From positions 1-64,000 of the forward strand of contig DEAA01000013.1 in NCBI GenBank assembly GCA_002346545.1: a stretch of 64,000 nucleotides of DNA. Direction: 5' to 3'. Below are positions 51,046-59,695 of this stretch, in pieces (within the stretch, counting starts at the first letter, position 1; each line of letters opens with the position of its first letter). The notes below the pieces were generated by a model that was given only the letters and a program-made list of their open reading frames with translations, was not told where the DNA came from and ran no database searches. Position numbers and translations under genes: made by a program. The stretch comes from Acidobacteria bacterium UBA2994. GTDB lineage: Bacteria; Acidobacteriota; Vicinamibacteria; Vicinamibacterales; UBA8438.

Positions 51046-51972
51046 TTAGGGCAGGTTACCGTCGATCGTCGGAATTAGGTTGAGTCCCACCCGGGTCGAG
51101 GCCACCGAGATGTTAGGCGCTGGGCCGGCGTTGGCTGGTGGGTTGTACCGCACGCGATACTGCACACTCACCAGCCCGTTCTTGCGGGCGATGTTCTCGG
51201 CCAGGGCCGTCAGGTTCGCCTCGAGGGTCGTCACGTCCGCGATGGCTTCGTAGGAGCCGCCCGGGGTCTGCTGGCCGATCGGGCCAACTAGCGCCTGCAT
51301 GCTCTGATCTGCGTCGCCATCCTCGGTGTAGAGCAGTCGTGTATGCACGGTGCCGGCGTTTGTGGCCACGTTGTTTACCATGCCCTCGAACGCGGCCTGG
51401 TCACCCTCGCTGCCCTCGTCCTTGTCGGTCGCCAGGTTGACGAATACCGGGAAGAACTCGCGCTCGGCTGCGGCCACTGTTGCGGCTGCCGCGATCATGG
51501 CGTCTAGGAAGTAGGCGTCGTCGTTGCCCCGTTCCATTTCGTCGACCCCGGCCGTCAGCGCCGCCTTGTCGCTGGTGTAGTCGGTCACGCTCAGCACTTC
51601 GTCAGAGGTAGCGACTAGCGCCATCTCGACGCCTTCGGGAAGCGCCGCGATGAACGCCTTTAGGCCGGCCCGGATCTGATCGATGTGTTCGCGGCCGCCA
51701 CGTCCGTTGTCGACCATCATGGTGACCTGGACCGGCCACTCGATTAATTCGAGTTCGACGATCTCGGTGTCCTCGCCGTCCCACTGCACGACGATTTCCT
51801 CGGCGGTGAGATCGGAGACCGGCGAGCCGGTGACCCCAGTCGCGCTGATGTAGAGCACCTGCTCCTGGCCGAAAGCGGTCGATGGCGTCGCTAGGGGCAC
51901 TCCAAGGGCCAGAAGCGCAAACGCACCAAGCGGTGTCACGAGCCGCGACACGCGCGCGTTAAGGGTCGTCAT
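51046..51972 (-). CDS. Exported VWA-like protein
   Basis: The 308-residue product has a signal peptide (GAFALLALGVPLATPSTAFG) and a VWA-type domain: VSDLTAEEIVVQWDGEDTEI, VQVTMMVDNGRGGREH at the MIDAS position, VTDYTSDKAALTAGV and FFPVFVNLATDKDEG. Like its paralogue at 39727-40623 it has DNG instead of the DxSxS MIDAS motif, so both Ser positions are lost. The second Asp and Thr positions are also changed. Surface or periplasmic binding function is inferred. ATG 51972 follows GGAGG by about 10 nt. Confidence 0.75.
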   Translation of the reverse strand: MTTLNARVSRLVTPLGAFALLALGVPLATPSTAFGQEQVLYISATGVTGSPVSDLTAEEIVVQWDGEDTEIVELELIEWPVQVTMMVDNGRGGREHIDQIRAGLKAFIAALPEGVEMALVATSDEVLSVTDYTSDKAALTAGVDEMERGNDDAYFLDAMIAAAATVAAAEREFFPVFVNLATDKDEGSEGDQAAFEGMVNNVATNAGTVHTRLLYTEDGDADQSMQALVGPIGQQTPGGSYEAIADVTTLEANLTALAENIARKNGLVSVQYRVRYNPPANAGPAPNISVASTRVGLNLIPTIDGNLP

Positions 51973-52202
51973 CTTGAGAGAGCCTCCAGTGTCTTTCAGG
52001 GTGCGCGTCCGATGCGAGCTGCCACATCGGTGTTCAGAAGCGCCCATTGTAGTGTGTGCGTCCACCTGGTTCTCGCTATTCTCGCCTTGTCGACAATCCG
52101 GTGTCCCGGCGCCCGAAGGAGCAACGCTATAATCGCTAACCTTTCTTTCCCGAGCCTGGCCACGATTCCAATCAGGAACGAGCGCCTGTAGCCTGAACCC
52201 TG
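51973..52202. promoter_or_regulatory. Divergent promoter region with TATAAT and palindrome
   Basis: This 230-bp gap separates the VWA-like gene from the MFS gene. On the plus strand a TATAAT (52128-52133) lies 70 bp before the MFS start. A perfect palindrome TTGTCGACAA (52087-52096) is 31 bp upstream of it and may be an operator. No clear -35 box is seen. Confidence 0.4.
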
Positions 52203-53516
52203 ATGAGCGACAGAGAGCAGAAACCTGGCGTCCCGTGGTTCCGTGAAGTTAACGGCCAGCAGTGGCGCGCCTTCTTCGCTACCTTTCTGGGCTGGCTGCT
52301 GGATGGTTTCGATTTCACCATCATGACGTTCATCCTGGTGGACATCCAGGAGAGTTTTACGGTGGATGCGGCGCTGGCCGGTGCGCTGGGGACGGTGACG
52401 CTGCTGTTCCGGCTAGTGGGCGGGCTCGGCGCTGGGATGATGGCGGATCGGTGGGGGCGCAAGCTTCCGCTGATGCTGTCGATCCTCTGGTTCTCGCTGT
52501 TCGCGTTCCTGAGCGGTTTCTCCACCTCCTACGCGATGTTGTTCGCATTTCGGGCCCTGTTCGGGATCGGCATGGGCGGGGAGTGGGCCGCCGGTATGCC
52601 GCTGGCGATCGAGCACTGGCCGACCCGCCTTCGGGGTCTGGCCTCAGGCCTGCTGCAGGGCGGTTGGTACTGGGGCTACATCCTGTCGGCGCTCACCTTC
52701 TCTTATGTCTATCCGCTCTTCGAGGGGATGGCCGATCCGTTCAGCGACAATCCCGGCTCGTCGCTTGGGTGGCGGGTGATGTTCTGGACCGGCGTGATCC
52801 CGGCGCTTCTCGTGTTGTGGATCCGGACAGGCGTCGACGAGAGTCCGATCTGGCTGGAGCGGCAGCGGTATTTGAAGGAGCGTGGAGGGCAGGAGCTGAC
52901 GGACCGGGTCTCGATACTTCGGCTGTTTCAGCCGGACCTGCTGTGGGTGACCGTGCAGAGCTCGCTGCTGCTGTCGGCCTTCATGTTCTCCTACTACTCG
53001 ATCTCGTTCTGGTATCCGACCTTCCTGCTTGATCTGGATCTGGACCCGTTGCGGTATGTGGTGGCGTTCAACGCGGCCGCCGTAGTAGGCATCGCCTTCT
53101 GGGGGCGCGTGTCGGAAGGGGTTCTGGGGCGCCGGGGGGCGGTGGCGCTGGCTGCGCTGACTGGGGTTGCCACCGTGCCGATCTTCCTGGGCTCAACTAG
53201 CTCGACGGTGCTGTTACTCGGGTCGGTCGCCATGGGGGCTACCGGTGGCGGGATCTGGGGTATGGCGCCCGCGTATCTGACCGAGCGCTTCCCGACGGCC
53301 GTACGCGGCGTGGGTCCCGGGCTTTCTTACCACGTGGGGGCGGCGGTTGGTTCGGCCACCCCGTTTGTGCTGGGGCAGCTCCAGGATGGCGGGATGACGA
53401 CCGGCTCGGCGATGTCGGTCTGTATCGTCGTGTCCGGGTTGCTGGTGGCCGCCTTTATCTGGTTAGGCCCGGAAACCCGCGGGCGCCATTTCTCGGCGGT
53501 CGACGAGGCGGCCTAG
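52203..53516 (+). CDS. MFS transporter, sugar-acid/SHS-like
   Basis: The 437-residue polytopic protein of the major facilitator superfamily has GWLLDGFDFTIMTFILVDIQ in helix one, MMADRWGRKLPLML after helix two and a GMGGEWAAGMPLAIEHWP segment at helix four/five. These features are typical of the sialic-acid/aromatic-acid/SHS-type proton symporters. VDESPIWLERQRYLKERG starts the central loop. The substrate is probably an organic acid, but this is inference. It is followed by a repeat protein gene 32 bp downstream. Confidence 0.88.
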   Translation: MSDREQKPGVPWFREVNGQQWRAFFATFLGWLLDGFDFTIMTFILVDIQESFTVDAALAGALGTVTLLFRLVGGLGAGMMADRWGRKLPLMLSILWFSLFAFLSGFSTSYAMLFAFRALFGIGMGGEWAAGMPLAIEHWPTRLRGLASGLLQGGWYWGYILSALTFSYVYPLFEGMADPFSDNPGSSLGWRVMFWTGVIPALLVLWIRTGVDESPIWLERQRYLKERGGQELTDRVSILRLFQPDLLWVTVQSSLLLSAFMFSYYSISFWYPTFLLDLDLDPLRYVVAFNAAAVVGIAFWGRVSEGVLGRRGAVALAALTGVATVPIFLGSTSSTVLLLGSVAMGATGGGIWGMAPAYLTERFPTAVRGVGPGLSYHVGAAVGSATPFVLGQLQDGGMTTGSAMSVCIVVSGLLVAAFIWLGPETRGRHFSAVDEAA

Positions 53517-53548
53517 TAGGCCGGTCCGGGCAGAATACGGAGTAGGAA

Positions 53549-54307
53549 ATGCTGAAGCGAACGTGGATGTTCCCGGTGCTCGTGCTGGTGGGATCGATAG
53601 TCGGTGGGGCGATGTCCTCGGCGCTGCTGAACCGTCCCGTGAAGGCGCAGGGCCACAATGTGGTGACGGCCAGCCAGATCAACATCGTCGATGGCGCCGG
53701 CACGCTGCGTGCGCTGCTGTCGGCGTCGGACGAGGCGGGACGGACCACGCTGGCGTTCTATGCCGCGACCGGCGAGCGTCGAGGATTCATCGGCGTCGAC
53801 CTGGATGGCACCCCGCACCTCCAGTTCACCGATCCGACCGGGGCGCCCCTGCTTGAGGCGACCTTGTCCGGCGGCGATCCGTCGATCACGCTTGGTGACG
53901 CGCGGGCCAGGAACGTGACCCTGGGTGCGATCAACGAGACCCCGTTGGTGGCGCTGTCCCACGGTGGGCAATCGCGCATGCAGGCCACCCTGGCGCCCAG
54001 TGGGCGGCCGAATCTCAGTCTACAGGGCGAGCCCAGCATCGACCTGCTGGGCGCACCCGGACAGAGAGGCATCGGGTTGTCGGTGGGCAGCGACGGTGCG
54101 CCGTTTGTCTCGCTCTACGACGCCACCGGCGCCCAGCGGGTGGCGATGGGCGCCGTCCAGGGTACCGCGGTGGTTAATCTCGGCGATGGCTTGCGTCCCC
54201 GGCTGGTGCTGGGGGTGGCCCCAGACGGCCAAGGCAGCGTTGGCTACTACGATGCGGAAGGCGAACTCGTGCGGATCGAAGGGGAGGTGGCCACACCCTC
54301 CCAGTGA
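53549..54307 (+). CDS. Membrane-anchored repeat protein
   Basis: The 252-residue protein has one N-terminal membrane helix (FPVLVLVGSIVGGAMSSALL) and then a repetitive beta-rich part of about 20-25-residue units with an LxLxDxxGxxR-like rhythm (NIVDGAGTLRALLSAS, VDLDGTPHLQFTDPTGAPLL, SVGSDGAPFVSLYDATGAQR, VAPDGQGSVGYYDAEGELVR). This suggests a beta-solenoid or propeller-like structure outside the membrane. No enzyme family is recognised. It lies 32 bp after the MFS gene and 49 bp before the dienelactone hydrolase gene, perhaps in one transcript. Confidence 0.7.
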   Translation: MLKRTWMFPVLVLVGSIVGGAMSSALLNRPVKAQGHNVVTASQINIVDGAGTLRALLSASDEAGRTTLAFYAATGERRGFIGVDLDGTPHLQFTDPTGAPLLEATLSGGDPSITLGDARARNVTLGAINETPLVALSHGGQSRMQATLAPSGRPNLSLQGEPSIDLLGAPGQRGIGLSVGSDGAPFVSLYDATGAQRVAMGAVQGTAVVNLGDGLRPRLVLGVAPDGQGSVGYYDAEGELVRIEGEVATPSQ

Positions 54308-54356
54308 TAGGGTAGGCCTGCCCTCAGTCGTCTCATAGCGGAGGAGTGATCCAGTC

Positions 54357-55037
54357 ATGCCAGGTTCGATGGTCACGTTTCCTGTCAACGGTAAGCCCGG
54401 AAACGGCTATCTGGCGGTGCCCGAGTCCGGCGGTGGTCCCGGCGTCATCGTCATCCAGGAGTGGTGGGGTCTGGTCGACCACATCAAGGACGTGGCAGAC
54501 CGTTTCGCTGCCGAAGGGTTCGTGGCGCTAGCGCCAGACATGTATCACGGCGAGAGCACGTCGAGCCCGGACGATGCCGGCAAGCTGATGATGGCTCTTG
54601 ATATCGACCGCGCTGCCAAGGACTTGTCCGGCGCCATTGGCTATCTGCTGGGGCGTGATGAGGTGACCAGTAGCACTGTCGGGACAGTAGGCTTCTGCAT
54701 GGGCGGGCAGCTCTCGCTGTATGCGGCATGCGAGAACGCGTCGGTGGGCGGCTGCGTTATCTTTTATGGCATTCACCCAAACGTGAAGCCCAACCTATCT
54801 GCGCTCAAGGCTCCGGTGCTCGGATTTTTCGCCGAGAAGGACGAGTTTGTCCCGCCAGCTGCCGCAAAGCAGTTCGAAGCCGATCTCCAGGCTGCTGGCA
54901 AATCGGCCGACATCACCGTGCTCGAAGGTGTCGACCACGCCTTCTTTAATGACACCAGAGACGCGGTCTACGATCCGGCCCATGCGTCCACCTGCTGGTC
55001 GCGCATGCTCGGTTTCTACCGAGAGCATGTCCGGTGA
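54357..55037 (+). CDS. Dienelactone hydrolase family protein
   Basis: The 226-residue protein has the dienelactone hydrolase alpha/beta fold with a Cys nucleophile: QEWWGLVDHIKDVADRFA at the start, GTVGFCMGGQLSLYAA with Cys114, FFAEKDEFVPP with the catalytic Asp and LEGVDHAFFNDTRD with the His. Such enzymes open lactone rings in aromatic degradation or cleave thioesters or esters. It has no signal peptide. GGAGGAGT upstream is a good ribosome-binding site. It overlaps the small membrane protein gene by 11 nt. Confidence 0.9.
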   Translation: MPGSMVTFPVNGKPGNGYLAVPESGGGPGVIVIQEWWGLVDHIKDVADRFAAEGFVALAPDMYHGESTSSPDDAGKLMMALDIDRAAKDLSGAIGYLLGRDEVTSSTVGTVGFCMGGQLSLYAACENASVGGCVIFYGIHPNVKPNLSALKAPVLGFFAEKDEFVPPAAAKQFEADLQAAGKSADITVLEGVDHAFFNDTRDAVYDPAHASTCWSRMLGFYREHVR

Positions 55038-55209
55038 AGGGAGTCTCGTCGGTTGGCTTAACCGGCTTCGCTCGTGGCAGCTCTTCGTGCTGGCCGGCGG
55101 ACTGTTTCTGGCCGATCTGTTTGTGCTCGACCCGATCCTGTTTGTTGACGAGGTCATGCTGGGGCTCACGACGCTCCTGTTCGCCCGGTGGAAGCGGCGT
55201 CGGGACTGA
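55027..55209 (+). CDS. Small membrane protein, DUF6116-like
   Basis: The 60-residue protein has a cytosolic start (GEGSLVGWLNRLRSWQLF), one or two hydrophobic segments (VLAGGLFLADLFVLDPILFV, then MLGLTTLLFARW) and ends in KRRRD. It shows the Asp-Pro-x-x-Phe-Val-Asp-Glu pattern found in small DUF6116-like proteins of unknown function. Its ATG overlaps the end of the dienelactone hydrolase gene by 11 nt, indicating coupling. Confidence 0.7.
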   Translation: MSGEGSLVGWLNRLRSWQLFVLAGGLFLADLFVLDPILFVDEVMLGLTTLLFARWKRRRD

Positions 55210-55384
55210 GGCCTGTTTCGCGACCTGCGGTGCGGTGCCACGAGACAGCGGGAGGCCTGATGCCGGCATCATCCCGCTCCAAGCAGTGGCGGCCAGGCTC
55301 GCCGCATAGAGAGGGAACCGGGCCGTCGGAGTGGTGCGTATGCGTCTTCCTTGACGTGGCCACCAGCGCAATGGGCCTGAGCAG

Positions 55385-56035
55385 CTAGCGTAGAGATACG
55401 CCGGTCAGGGTTTCAAGTGAGGCAAGCGCCTCGGTCGGGTCGCCAACTTTGATGGTGGCCATCCCCATGGCGCGAGCTGGCTTCAAGTTCCCGCCGAGGT
55501 CGTCGAGGAACACCATCTGCGTGGGACGGGCGTTGAGGATCTGGCACGTCAGCTCGTAGATCCGGGGCTCCGGCTTCCGCATGCCGACGCGGAACGATTC
55601 GATCACGGTGTCGAACCGACCCAGTACCGATGTCAGGCGGGCGCCGCGGTCAGGCATGTCCCAGGCGTTGGTCAGGGTCGCGACGCGTAGCCCGGTTGTT
55701 CGGAGTCGGTCGATCGCATCGAGCATCGCCGGGCGAGGGGTGGCAGCCTGCTCGATACGTCGAAGCAACTGGGGGGCCTCCATGCGGTGGCCGGCGGCCT
55801 CGGAATGGATGCCCAGCGCCGTGCCGAACTCGGCGACAGTAAGCTCGCCCCGCTCCAGGCGGGCCCACGGACCGTCGTTGCCGCTGTCTTGGATGAGTTG
55901 CGCGAGGAAGCCCGTCGGCGCACCCAGTTTCTGCTCGTAGTCGGTGATGGCCGGGAGCGGCGAGTTGAGGATGACGCCCCCGAGGTCGAACACGACCGCG
56001 CGCAGGTGGGCCCTGGGCGCTGGTTTAGTCGGCAT
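55385..56035 (-). CDS. HAD-family hydrolase, ACAD10/epoxide-hydrolase N-domain type
   Basis: The 216-residue protein has the HAD motifs VFDLGGVIL (nucleophile Asp and acid position changed to Gly), LTNAW, then RKPEPRIYELTCQ and FLDDLGGNLKPARAMGMATI. This pattern is that of HAD phosphatases related to the N-terminal domains of soluble epoxide hydrolase and ACAD10. The change in the first motif leaves catalysis uncertain. It overlaps the upstream quinone oxidoreductase gene by 11 nt. It may belong to the same acyl-CoA phosphotransferase pathway as the genes at 18.8-22.3 kb; that is inference. Confidence 0.85.
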   Translation of the reverse strand: MPTKPAPRAHLRAVVFDLGGVILNSPLPAITDYEQKLGAPTGFLAQLIQDSGNDGPWARLERGELTVAEFGTALGIHSEAAGHRMEAPQLLRRIEQAATPRPAMLDAIDRLRTTGLRVATLTNAWDMPDRGARLTSVLGRFDTVIESFRVGMRKPEPRIYELTCQILNARPTQMVFLDDLGGNLKPARAMGMATIKVGDPTEALASLETLTGVSLR

Positions 56036-57032
56036 GGCGGTCGGTGGTGAGGATGAGCTTGCCCACGGCTTCGCGCCGTTCGATCATGCCGAGCGCTTCG
56101 GCGGCCTCCTGCAGCGGGAACGTGCGCGCTACCAGCGGTCGGAGTTTGCCCGCATCGAGCCAGTCGAAGAGGCGAGCGAAGTTGGCCCGGTTGCCCTCCG
56201 GATCCAAGCTGGCAAAGGCGCCCCAAAACACGCCTACCACCGAACAGCCCTTCAGCAGCATGAGATTGGCGCGGGCCGATGGGATGGTGCCGCTGGCGAA
56301 GCCCACCACCAGAAGGCGGCCGTTCCAGTTAATACAGCGGAGCGACTTCTCGAACACCTCCCCCCCCACCGGGTCGCAGATTACGTCGGCCCCCTTACCA
56401 CCGGTGAGTGCCTTGACCTCGTCCTTCCAGTCCGGGGTGGTGGCGTAGTTCACGACGTGTTCGACGCCGTAGTGGTCGGCGATCGTCGCCAGCTTCGCGT
56501 CGCTGCCGCCGGTGGCGATGATGCGGGCGCCCAGACATTGGCCTATGTCGACGCTGGCGGTGCCCACGCCGCCCGCAGCCCCGTGTACTAGCAGCGTCTC
56601 GCCGGTTGCCAGGACTCCGCGCTGGACCAGAGCGTAGATGCTGGTGCCGTAGGTCAGAGCCAGTCCGGCCGCAACGGTCATGTCGACAGAGGCCGGGAGT
56701 CGTATGCAGCGGTCTGCTTTGACCACCGTCTCCTCGGCGAATCCGTTATAGCGGCACATACCGATGACGGCGTCGCCCGCGGCGAACCCGGTGACCTCGG
56801 CGCCGACCTCCAGCACCTCGCCTGCGACCTCGCCGCCTGGCGCGAACGGCGGCTCAGGCTTGTACTGGTACTTGCCTTCGATGATGAGCAGGTCGGGGAA
56901 ATTTACGCCCGCGGCATGGACGCCGATGCGGATCTCGTTGTCGGCCAGGGCGAGGCGGTCGATCTGGGTGAAGACGAGCGTGTCGGCCGGTCCGTAGGCC
57001 GAGCAGAGCATTGCTCGGGGTGCGCTGGACAT
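56025..57032 (-). CDS. NADPH:quinone oxidoreductase-like enoyl reductase
   Basis: The 335-residue medium-chain reductase of the quinone oxidoreductase family lacks the catalytic zinc residues. It shows VHAAGVNFPDLLIIEGKYQ, PFAPGGEVAGEVLEVGAEVT, TYGTSIYALVQRG and LLVHGAAGGVGTASVDIGQ (nucleotide binding), then VICDPVGGEVFEKSL. Members reduce quinones or enoyl compounds with NADPH. The gene overlaps the HAD gene by 11 nt and is divergent from aroC, 57 bp away. Confidence 0.9.
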   Translation of the reverse strand: MSSAPRAMLCSAYGPADTLVFTQIDRLALADNEIRIGVHAAGVNFPDLLIIEGKYQYKPEPPFAPGGEVAGEVLEVGAEVTGFAAGDAVIGMCRYNGFAEETVVKADRCIRLPASVDMTVAAGLALTYGTSIYALVQRGVLATGETLLVHGAAGGVGTASVDIGQCLGARIIATGGSDAKLATIADHYGVEHVVNYATTPDWKDEVKALTGGKGADVICDPVGGEVFEKSLRCINWNGRLLVVGFASGTIPSARANLMLLKGCSVVGVFWGAFASLDPEGNRANFARLFDWLDAGKLRPLVARTFPLQEAAEALGMIERREAVGKLILTTDRHAD

Positions 57033-57089
57033 GCCGTCATGCTACCTGACGCCGGGGGTACTGCTGGTTACGCTGATAAGATCGTCGGA

Positions 57090-58211
57090 ATGCCAGGAGA
57101 CACGTTCGGGCACACCTTCCGCATCACCACCGCGGGCGAGTCGCACGGGCCGGGCTATGTCGTCATCATCGACGGCTGTCCGCCGGGTTTACCGCTGGCC
57201 GAGGACGATTTCTCGAAGGATCTGGCCAGGCGCCGCCCCGGCCAAAGCCGGATCGTCACCCTACGAGACGAGGCCGACATCCCTGAGATCCTGTCCGGAG
57301 TTTTCGAGGGGGAGACGACCGGCACCAGTATTGCGATTTTGATCAGGAACCAGGACCAGCGCAGCCGCGACTACAGTGACATCAAGGACAAGTACCGTCC
57401 GGGGCACGCTGACTATACCTACGACGCGAAGTACGGTCGGCGGGATTATCGCGGCGGTGGGCGGTCGAGCGCGCGCGAAACCTCGGTGCGCGTGGCGGCC
57501 GGCGTGGTGGCGAAACGCCTGGTTGCCCATGCGTTCGGAGGGCAGGTCGTCGGCTATGTCAGGCAGGTGGGCGACATCACCGCCGATGTCGCCGATCCGG
57601 CGTCAGTTACTGAGGAGATGGTTGAGCGGCTCCCGGACGGCGAGCCGAACATCATTAGGTGCCCTGACCCCGAGCGAGCTGCCGAGATGGTTGCTCTCAT
57701 CGACCAAATGAGAGAGGCACGTGATTCCATTGGTGGCGTGGCCGAGATCGTGGCCACTGGGGTGCCCGCCGGGCTGGGCGAGCCGGTGTTCGACAAGCTG
57801 AAAGCCGACCTGGGGAAGGCACTCTTCAGCCTACCGGCGGTGTTGGGCGTGGAATACGGCGTGGGATTCGCCGTTGGAGGGCTCCGCGGAAGCGAGAACA
57901 ACGATCTGTTTCAGGCCGCCGGCGAGCCGCCCGTGGTCTCGACCCGGTCGAACCGCCACGGCGGCATGTTGGGCGGCATCTCAAGCGGGATGCCGATTGT
58001 GCTCCGTGCCGCCGTCAAGCCGACCAGCAGCCTCCCACAAGAGCAGGACACGGTAACGCGAGACGGTCAGCCCACCACGATCGCCACAAAGGGGCGACAC
58101 GATCCGTGTCTCTTGCCCCGCTTTATCCCCATGGCCGAAGCCATGGTTGCCATCACGCTCGCCGACCACTGGCTACGCTGGCGAGCGACAGGTCACGGAC
58201 CGGAGGCTTGA
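57090..58211 (+). CDS. aroC: Chorismate synthase
   Basis: The 373-residue protein is chorismate synthase, the last step of the shikimate pathway (EPSP to chorismate, using reduced FMN). Diagnostic segments are GESHGPGYVVIIDGCPPGL, RRRPGQSRIVTLRDE, DYRGGGRSSARETSVRVAAG and GISSGMPIVLRAAVKP with SSLPQEQDTV, and RHDPCLLPRFIPMAEAMVA. ATG 57090 begins the conserved N-terminus. Length is normal. No other aromatic amino-acid gene adjoins it. Confidence 0.97.
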   Translation: MPGDTFGHTFRITTAGESHGPGYVVIIDGCPPGLPLAEDDFSKDLARRRPGQSRIVTLRDEADIPEILSGVFEGETTGTSIAILIRNQDQRSRDYSDIKDKYRPGHADYTYDAKYGRRDYRGGGRSSARETSVRVAAGVVAKRLVAHAFGGQVVGYVRQVGDITADVADPASVTEEMVERLPDGEPNIIRCPDPERAAEMVALIDQMREARDSIGGVAEIVATGVPAGLGEPVFDKLKADLGKALFSLPAVLGVEYGVGFAVGGLRGSENNDLFQAAGEPPVVSTRSNRHGGMLGGISSGMPIVLRAAVKPTSSLPQEQDTVTRDGQPTTIATKGRHDPCLLPRFIPMAEAMVAITLADHWLRWRATGHGPEA

Positions 58212-58300
58212 GTCTGGCGCGTGTCGCAGTAGAATCTACCTCTGAAGTCCAACGCGCGTTCCGATGGGCGCGTCTTCTTGTCGTGGAGGTGTAATTCATC

Positions 58301-59476
58301 ATGCGCAAGCTGATTCTGGTGCTGTCCGTGGTGATGGCGGCCGGTGTCATTACTGGCCCGGTGTCGCTGCAAGAGCCACCCCCCCCGCCCCGGTTGAGGG
58401 ACCTCGCACCTACGGTGCCCATCGCGTACGACATTGCCGCCGGGTGGCCGCAGGCGTTCGCCGATGACGGCTATGCCTGGGGTGGCAACTCAGGTGTGGC
58501 TATAGACAACGACGATCGGATTATCGTCCTCCAGCGCGGAGAGACCCGGTTGCCCGACCCGCTGCCCTCTGGATTCCAGGGCTGGGCCGGGTCGATCGAC
58601 ATCAACACGTTGCGGCAGACCGAGTACAAGGTCATCCAGAACGTGATCTATGTCGTCAATGGCGAGGGTGAAGTCCTTGAGGTGTGGGACCAGTGGGACC
58701 ATCTGTTCCAGGGCGGCGACGGACCGGGTCCGCATCGTGTCCGGATCAGCCCTTACGACCCGGAACGCCGGGTGTGGGTTGTCGACGAGACCCAGCATCA
58801 GTTCTTCGTGTTCTCGAACGACGGCAGCGAGCTGCTACACACATTCGGTGAGAAAGGCGTGCCGGGGAACGACGAGGCGCATCTCGACGGTCCGCAGGAC
58901 GTTGCGTTCACCACGGATGGCCGCGTGATGGTGGCCGACGGCTTCAACAACGGCCGGGTGATGATTCTCGATGGCGACCTGAACTACATCACCGAGTTTG
59001 GTGGTGAGAAAGGCTCTGGACGGGGCCGCTTCGACGTGGTCCACTCGATCGCTATCGGTCCTGACGGCCGTATCTTTGTGGCCGACCGGAACAACCGACG
59101 GGTCCAGGTGTTCAACGAGAGCACCCGGTCGACTTGGTATCACCCGAACATTTCGCCGATTGGTACCTGGTCCGGTTTCGACCTGCCGCTCGACATCCTC
59201 GTGAACCAGTACGACGTATGGGTGACGGATGTGGGCCAGGATGGCGCGTCGATCATGAAGTTCGACCTGAACGGCAACATCCAGACGATTCAGCAGCTCC
59301 CACGGGAAGGGGCTGGTCGTTACACCGAGATGCATTCATTCGCCGTCGATAGCAACGGCGTGCTTTACGGCGCCGACAATCAGCAGGGCCGCATCCAGAA
59401 GCTGGTGCCGAAGTCCGATGCCGACCCGACGCTGCTCGTGAAGTCGGCGTGGGTGGACGAATCCGCGGTTCCCTGA
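58301..59476 (+). CDS. Exported NHL-repeat protein, amidating-lyase-like
   Basis: The 391-residue protein has a signal peptide and a six-bladed NHL propeller related to peptidyl-alpha-hydroxyglycine alpha-amidating lyase. Blades include GVAIDNDDRIIVLQRGE, HRVRISPYDPERRVWVVDET, QDVAFTTDGRVMVADGFNNG, SIAIGPDGRIFVADRNNRR and SFAVDSNGVLYGADNQQ. In eukaryotes this lyase works with a copper monooxygenase. A PHM-like fusion is encoded 1.1 kb away at 60600. The start follows GGAGGTG. Activity as a true lyase is not shown. Confidence 0.8.
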   Translation: MRKLILVLSVVMAAGVITGPVSLQEPPPPPRLRDLAPTVPIAYDIAAGWPQAFADDGYAWGGNSGVAIDNDDRIIVLQRGETRLPDPLPSGFQGWAGSIDINTLRQTEYKVIQNVIYVVNGEGEVLEVWDQWDHLFQGGDGPGPHRVRISPYDPERRVWVVDETQHQFFVFSNDGSELLHTFGEKGVPGNDEAHLDGPQDVAFTTDGRVMVADGFNNGRVMILDGDLNYITEFGGEKGSGRGRFDVVHSIAIGPDGRIFVADRNNRRVQVFNESTRSTWYHPNISPIGTWSGFDLPLDILVNQYDVWVTDVGQDGASIMKFDLNGNIQTIQQLPREGAGRYTEMHSFAVDSNGVLYGADNQQGRIQKLVPKSDADPTLLVKSAWVDESAVP

Positions 59477-59499
59477 ATCACGCGGAACCGACCGAGAGC

Positions 59500-59535
59500 A
59501 AAAGGGGGCGAGCGCATATGCGCTCGCCCCCTTTT
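59500..59535. terminator. Bidirectional rho-independent terminator
   Basis: A perfect 36-nt palindrome: arms of 18 nt (A-tract, then GGGGGCGAGCGCAT, and its reverse complement ending in a T-tract) pair with no spacer. It lies 23 bp after the NHL gene and before the convergent esterase gene. The T-run works on both strands. Confidence 0.9.
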
Positions 59536-59695
59536 GTGTGCGGTGTATCGGTCGGAGTTCTTGCGTCTGGTTCGGCCGTACGAACTCTGACCCCCGACGC
59601 CCAGGCGGGCGCGAAGCGGAGCCTGGCGTGGAGCCCAGTTATGACCTTCTTGAGTAGCTCTTGACGATGTGCCGGGGAACGACGATGGGCGTCGG
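59536..59695. other. Short gap between convergent genes
   Basis: The 160 bp between the terminator and the end of the esterase gene contain no supported gene or further structure. Confidence 0.4.

Noticed and set aside
55258..55271. 14-bp palindrome TGATGCCGGCATCA after the DUF6116-like gene
   Set aside because: It is short and single, without T-tract or nearby start; no role can be supported.
59500..59535. Perfect palindrome as a mobile-element end or CRISPR repeat
   Set aside because: It occurs once, lies between convergent genes and has flanking A and T tracts, which is what a bidirectional terminator looks like.
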